Source: Candidatus Zhuqueibacterota bacterium 4572_119 (GTDB taxonomy: Bacteria > Zhuqueibacterota > Zhuqueibacteria > Thermofontimicrobiales > Thermofontimicrobiaceae). From it: 7,925 nucleotides of DNA. Both the position numbers and the translations under genes were made by a program. Shown here one piece after another: positions 4,763 through 7,925 of this stretch; positions within the stretch are counted from its first letter, which is position 1; each line of letters begins with the position of its first letter. The stretch is taken from positions 1-7,925 of the forward strand of contig NBLI01000179.1 of the NCBI GenBank assembly GCA_002084535.1. Direction: 5' to 3'. Under the pieces are notes generated by a model that made no database searches, had not been told where the DNA came from, and saw only the letters and a program-made list of their open reading frames with translations.

Positions 4763-7512
4763 AGCGAAAATTATTTTGCTGGTTGTTTGTGATCACCCTA
4801 ATTTCAGTGATTATTTTATTCAGTACTGAACCAACTTTAGTGATAGCAAAAACCAGTGTTTCAAAAAAAGCACTAACTAAACCTACTTTTCCTGATAATA
4901 TGTTTGATTTGCGCTATCAGGATGTTGGTCAGTTATATTTGCCAATCACAAATTATGGCATACATGGTCATGAAGTTACTACAGGTACTGCGGGTACGAT
5001 ATGGCCCAAAGGATCTGGTCAGGCATATATTTTTGGTGGAGGTATTTGGATAGGATCAATTAAAAATGGCAATAAATTAGTATCAGTTGGTTATAATCCA
5101 AATAGTGGGCAAAGCGAATTAGTGCCCGGATTTGAATATGATGAATCTCATAATTACGCGTTTGATAGTGAAGGCGTTAGAGTGTTAATGAGTACCGATT
5201 ATCCATCAAGAATTGAGACAGAAAATTTGCCAGATTGGCCAAACGGTTATTATAATCCTGATCCGGATGGAAATCCTGAAACAAATGATGCAGATACAGT
5301 TTCTGCCTGGTCTGAGGCTGGTGAAGGTTATAAGCCAGTTACAATTTCAGTACAGGATAGTTATGCCTGGTTTAGTGATGCAGATCAAACATATAAATTT
5401 GATGCTGCTGCTAATATTTTAGGACTTAATGTAATTCAGCAGGGCTATGCATGGAACTACTTCTTTAATCAAAATTTTGCATTTATGACCTATGATATTA
5501 TCAATGTTTCTGGAGAGCCGTTGCAGGATACATATTTATCAGTAGTTGTGGATCCAGATGTTGGCGAAGCTGAAGATGACATGGTTGGTTTTGATGAGAG
5601 TAGAAATCTCGCTTATACTTATGACAATGACGGGCGGGAGGCTGGCTGGTCAACAGCTCCAGGATATTTGGGTTATGTTTTTCTGGAAAGTCCAATTGAT
5701 CCAAATACAGGTGAACAGCTTGGGTTAACAGCGTTTCGCATTTTTACAATTGATGTTGATCCGGGTACTGATGTCGAAAGATATGATGTGATGAGCGCAA
5801 ACGGTACTTTTGATATCGATTCAAGTCCCGAAGATAAAAGATTTTGTATGCCAACAGGGCCATTTACGTTAGAACCCGGTGATACAGTGCGAGTTGTTGT
5901 CGGTATTATTTGTGCAAGAGATCTGGAAGCTCTTCAGGGCGCTTGTGATCTCGCGCAGCAAATGTATGATCAGGGTTGGGTCAGTCCGTCTCCGCCAGCG
6001 GAACCTAAAATTACTCTTGTGCCAGGAGATGGCAAAGTAAATATTTTATGGGATGATAAAGCTGAAACAGGGCTTGATCCTGTTACTGGTGAAATGGATT
6101 TTGAAGGATACCGTCTTTATAAAAGCCGAACCGGCATTGGTCCTCTCGGAAATTGGAATCCGGCAGATCCGACAAATGAATGGCAACTAATCGCTCAATG
6201 GGATTTAGTTGATGAAATAGGCAACGGAACTCCGATTAATGCAGAAGATATGTATAATGAATATCATCCCTATGATAAATATTTGGGTGATGATTCAGGA
6301 CTGGCACATTTATACACGGATAATGATGTCATTAATGGTGTTGTTTATCATTATGTAATTACATCTTATGATTATGGAACAACAGGTTTAAGGAGTCTCG
6401 AATGTGGCGCGATTCTTGGTCAAAATCGTGAATCTGTTCGTCCGGGATTTTATAAGTCTGGATACGAAGATCCCATTATTAATCAGGTCACTCATGCAGC
6501 CGGACGTTCGACTGCTGATATTCAAATCACTCAATCTCCAATTAAGCAAGATGTTTTGGACGCAGAATATGAAATTACTTTTCAAGTGAACAACAACAAT
6601 AAAACCTTTACAGTAACAAATTTAACAACTGGAGAAGTAGTGATTGATAAATCCCCCAATCTTGCAGGGGAAGAACATTTAGTGGACGGTCTATATCTTA
6701 CTCTTCAGGATGAAGCCAATGCTGGTTACTTTGAATCGAGTGGTTGGATGGAAGATACTCAGACAACATGGAATTTTGACCGGATTTTACCATTTATTTA
6801 TTCTCCAATAGATTATGAAATACGATTCACCGAAAATGGTTCATCAACCAGTTTTCCGGCAAACTTAACACTTCCGTTTGAAGTGTGGCGAATTGCTGAA
6901 GATACCAGTTATCAAGCAAAAAATTTATTAATAACAACGAATGGTGTAAACGATTCAACTCAGGAGATGAGAAACAATTTAACTGATGGTGATGAAATTA
7001 AAATTATGGAAGACTATTATGACGAGTCAAGTGGAACCTGGCGTACAGCGATTACCGGACAGTTTTACATAAATATCCCTGATACGAATAATGTTGCACC
7101 AGAAAACGGCGCTGTTTTCAAGTTTGAATTAACAAAACCATTTACTGAAAATGATCGCTATGTTTTTCAAACGGTTGCTGAAAGATCAACGCCTACAGCA
7201 AAAATGCTTGATGAAATAAAAGTTGTGCCTAATCCATATATTGTCAGAAATACTTGGGAACGGAGTAAAAATTATGCACAATTACAGTTTATCAACCTGC
7301 CAGAAACTTGTACAATTAGGATTTTTACTTTGGCTGGTGATCACGTCACCACAATTGAACATGATGAAAATACAGAGTCAGATAAATTAGGATGGGAATG
7401 GTGGGATTTGCTGACTCATAATAATCAAAAAATTGCCTCAGGTGTTTACTTCTACCATGTTGATGTACCTGGCGTGGGAGAACAAATTGGTAAATTTGCA
7501 ATTGTGAGATAA
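4759..7512 (+). CDS. Large secreted protein with T9SS C-terminal sorting-type domain
   Basis: A 917-residue exported protein of unknown function. The N-terminus MKRKLFCWLFVITLISVIIL is a signal peptide, probably cut near VIA-K at residue 30; there is no lipobox. The N-terminal region carries sequence seen in large FCB-group surface proteins: DPDVGEAEDDMVGFD (265-279) and TGPFTLEPGDTVRVVVG (366-382). A fibronectin-III-like domain spans about 413-545 (PKITLVPGDGKVNILWDD to YHYVITSYDYG). A beta-rich region follows to about 810. The last 100 residues match the T9SS type A sorting pattern: VVPNPY (822-827), IRIFTLAGDHV, then GVYFYHV (895-901) and a final KFAIVR. No catalytic motif was recognised. 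The start ATG sits in the stop of the receptor gene (ATGA) without its own Shine-Dalgarno, which indicates translational coupling. The likely place is the cell surface, perhaps as a partner of the receptor and playing the part SusD plays elsewhere. That role is inferred from gene order alone. Confidence 0.85.
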   Translation: MKRKLFCWLFVITLISVIILFSTEPTLVIAKTSVSKKALTKPTFPDNMFDLRYQDVGQLYLPITNYGIHGHEVTTGTAGTIWPKGSGQAYIFGGGIWIGSIKNGNKLVSVGYNPNSGQSELVPGFEYDESHNYAFDSEGVRVLMSTDYPSRIETENLPDWPNGYYNPDPDGNPETNDADTVSAWSEAGEGYKPVTISVQDSYAWFSDADQTYKFDAAANILGLNVIQQGYAWNYFFNQNFAFMTYDIINVSGEPLQDTYLSVVVDPDVGEAEDDMVGFDESRNLAYTYDNDGREAGWSTAPGYLGYVFLESPIDPNTGEQLGLTAFRIFTIDVDPGTDVERYDVMSANGTFDIDSSPEDKRFCMPTGPFTLEPGDTVRVVVGIICARDLEALQGACDLAQQMYDQGWVSPSPPAEPKITLVPGDGKVNILWDDKAETGLDPVTGEMDFEGYRLYKSRTGIGPLGNWNPADPTNEWQLIAQWDLVDEIGNGTPINAEDMYNEYHPYDKYLGDDSGLAHLYTDNDVINGVVYHYVITSYDYGTTGLRSLECGAILGQNRESVRPGFYKSGYEDPIINQVTHAAGRSTADIQITQSPIKQDVLDAEYEITFQVNNNNKTFTVTNLTTGEVVIDKSPNLAGEEHLVDGLYLTLQDEANAGYFESSGWMEDTQTTWNFDRILPFIYSPIDYEIRFTENGSSTSFPANLTLPFEVWRIAEDTSYQAKNLLITTNGVNDSTQEMRNNLTDGDEIKIMEDYYDESSGTWRTAITGQFYINIPDTNNVAPENGAVFKFELTKPFTENDRYVFQTVAERSTPTAKMLDEIKVVPNPYIVRNTWERSKNYAQLQFINLPETCTIRIFTLAGDHVTTIEHDENTESDKLGWEWWDLLTHNNQKIASGVYFYHVDVPGVGEQIGKFAIVR

Positions 7513-7536
7513 TTAATTTTAAAATAATAAAAATAT

Positions 7537-7549
7537 CTCGAATATCGAG
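7537..7549 (+). promoter_or_regulatory. Small hairpin touching the PorV ribosome binding site
   Basis: CTCGA (7537-7541) and TCGAG (7545-7549) form a 5-bp stem with a 3-base ATA loop. The stem overlaps the first two bases of AGGAGG at 7548-7553. It could slightly tune initiation or help mark a processing point between cistrons. It is too short to act as a terminator and has no T run. Confidence 0.25.
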
Positions 7550-7553
7550 GAGG
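7548..7553 (+). promoter_or_regulatory. Ribosome binding site of the PorV-like gene
   Basis: AGGAGG ends 10 bases before ATG 7564, the same spacing as in the receptor gene. It settles the start of the PorV-like gene. Confidence 0.75.
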
Positions 7554-7563
7554 AAATAAAGAT

Positions 7564-7925
7564 ATGAAAAAATTAATCTCATTTACAATTATTTTCGTTT
7601 TGATTTTATCAGGAATGACTCAGGCTCAATTTTCCAAACGAGGAACTTCTGGTAGTCAATTTCTGAAAATTGGCGTTGGTGCACGAGCTCAGGGAATGGC
7701 TGGCGCATTTACGGCTGTTGCGAATGATGCGTCTGCACTCTTTTGGAATCCAGCGGGAATTGCCCGAATTCCTCATAATGAGGTGTTGTTTGCATATACG
7801 GATTGGTTTTCAGATGTAAACCATACTTTTGTTGGTTTCGTTTACAATACCGCTTCACTGGGAAATTTTGGTATCAGTTTAACCGCGGTAACAATGGGCG
7901 AAATGGAAGTAACAACTGTGGAAGA
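7564..7925 (+). CDS. PorV/PorQ-type outer-membrane protein, 5' part
   Basis: The first 120 codons of a PorV/UPF0164-type protein; the 3' end is cut by the window. PorV proteins are FadL-like outer-membrane barrels that, in the T9SS, carry cargo from the translocon to the attachment complex. A signal peptide (MKKLISFTIIFVLILSGMTQA, cut before Q22) precedes the family hallmark: FLKIGVGARAQGMAGAFTAV, then NDASALFWNPAGIARI and a beta-strand series (EVLFAYTDWFSDVNHTFVGF, GNFGISLTAV). It lies 51 bases after the surface-protein gene with no terminator between them, so it belongs to the same operon. Genomes of this type often carry many PorV paralogs, so this one may serve the neighbouring cargo specifically rather than being the general housekeeping copy. 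Whether it is nearer PorV or PorQ cannot be told from this part. Confidence 0.88.
   Translation, partial: MKKLISFTIIFVLILSGMTQAQFSKRGTSGSQFLKIGVGARAQGMAGAFTAVANDASALFWNPAGIARIPHNEVLFAYTDWFSDVNHTFVGFVYNTASLGNFGISLTAVTMGEMEVTTVE

Noticed and set aside
4759..7512. SusD-like lipoprotein
   Set aside because: There is no lipobox cysteine after the signal peptide, no TPR-like helical SusD features, and the protein is beta-rich with a T9SS-type C-terminus.

Overview
The window comes from an AT-rich Gram-negative bacterium of the Bacteroidetes/FCB type. The likely relatives are lineages such as Calditrichota, KSB1, Marinimicrobia or Ignavibacteria, rather than classical Bacteroides. This rests on a TonB-dependent receptor with an N-terminal carboxypeptidase-regulatory-like domain, a large secreted protein ending in a type IX secretion (T9SS) sorting-type domain, and a PorV-type protein, all in one gene cluster. 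No rRNA or other marker gene is present, so the placement is an inference.

Layout. Positions 1-711 hold the 3' end of a TolC-family outer-membrane efflux gene, whose start lies outside the window. Positions 712-1453 are a long non-coding or degraded stretch. It holds a hairpin at the TolC stop, a minus-strand coding remnant interrupted by one in-frame TAA (728-1000), a long imperfect inverted repeat with 21-bp arms of the CCACCAAG..CACCAAG kind (1007-1159), and a group of palindromes (1199-1216 and 1327-1374). At 1454-1708 is an 84-residue helix-turn-helix protein that looks like the DNA-binding N-terminus of an IS481-type transposase standing alone. From 1763 to the right edge runs a plus-strand operon: TonB-dependent receptor (1763-4762), T9SS-sorted surface protein (4759-7512, 4-base ATGA overlap) and PorV-like barrel protein (7564 to beyond the window).

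How the genes may work together. The receptor would take up an unknown ligand at the outer membrane using TonB energy. The surface protein, with no lipobox but a C-terminal sorting domain, would be exported by the T9SS and could sit on or near the receptor. A PorV-type protein is the kind of outer-membrane shuttle that handles T9SS cargo. The overlap suggests that receptor and surface protein are made in matched amounts. The set resembles a SusC/SusD pair in which the lipoprotein lid is replaced by a T9SS cargo protein. This is a hypothesis; no substrate can be read from the sequence.

The most interesting non-obvious items are the interrupted antisense gene next to the inverted repeat, the stand-alone transposase-like HTH protein with palindromes upstream of it, and the receptor/T9SS cargo/PorV operon.
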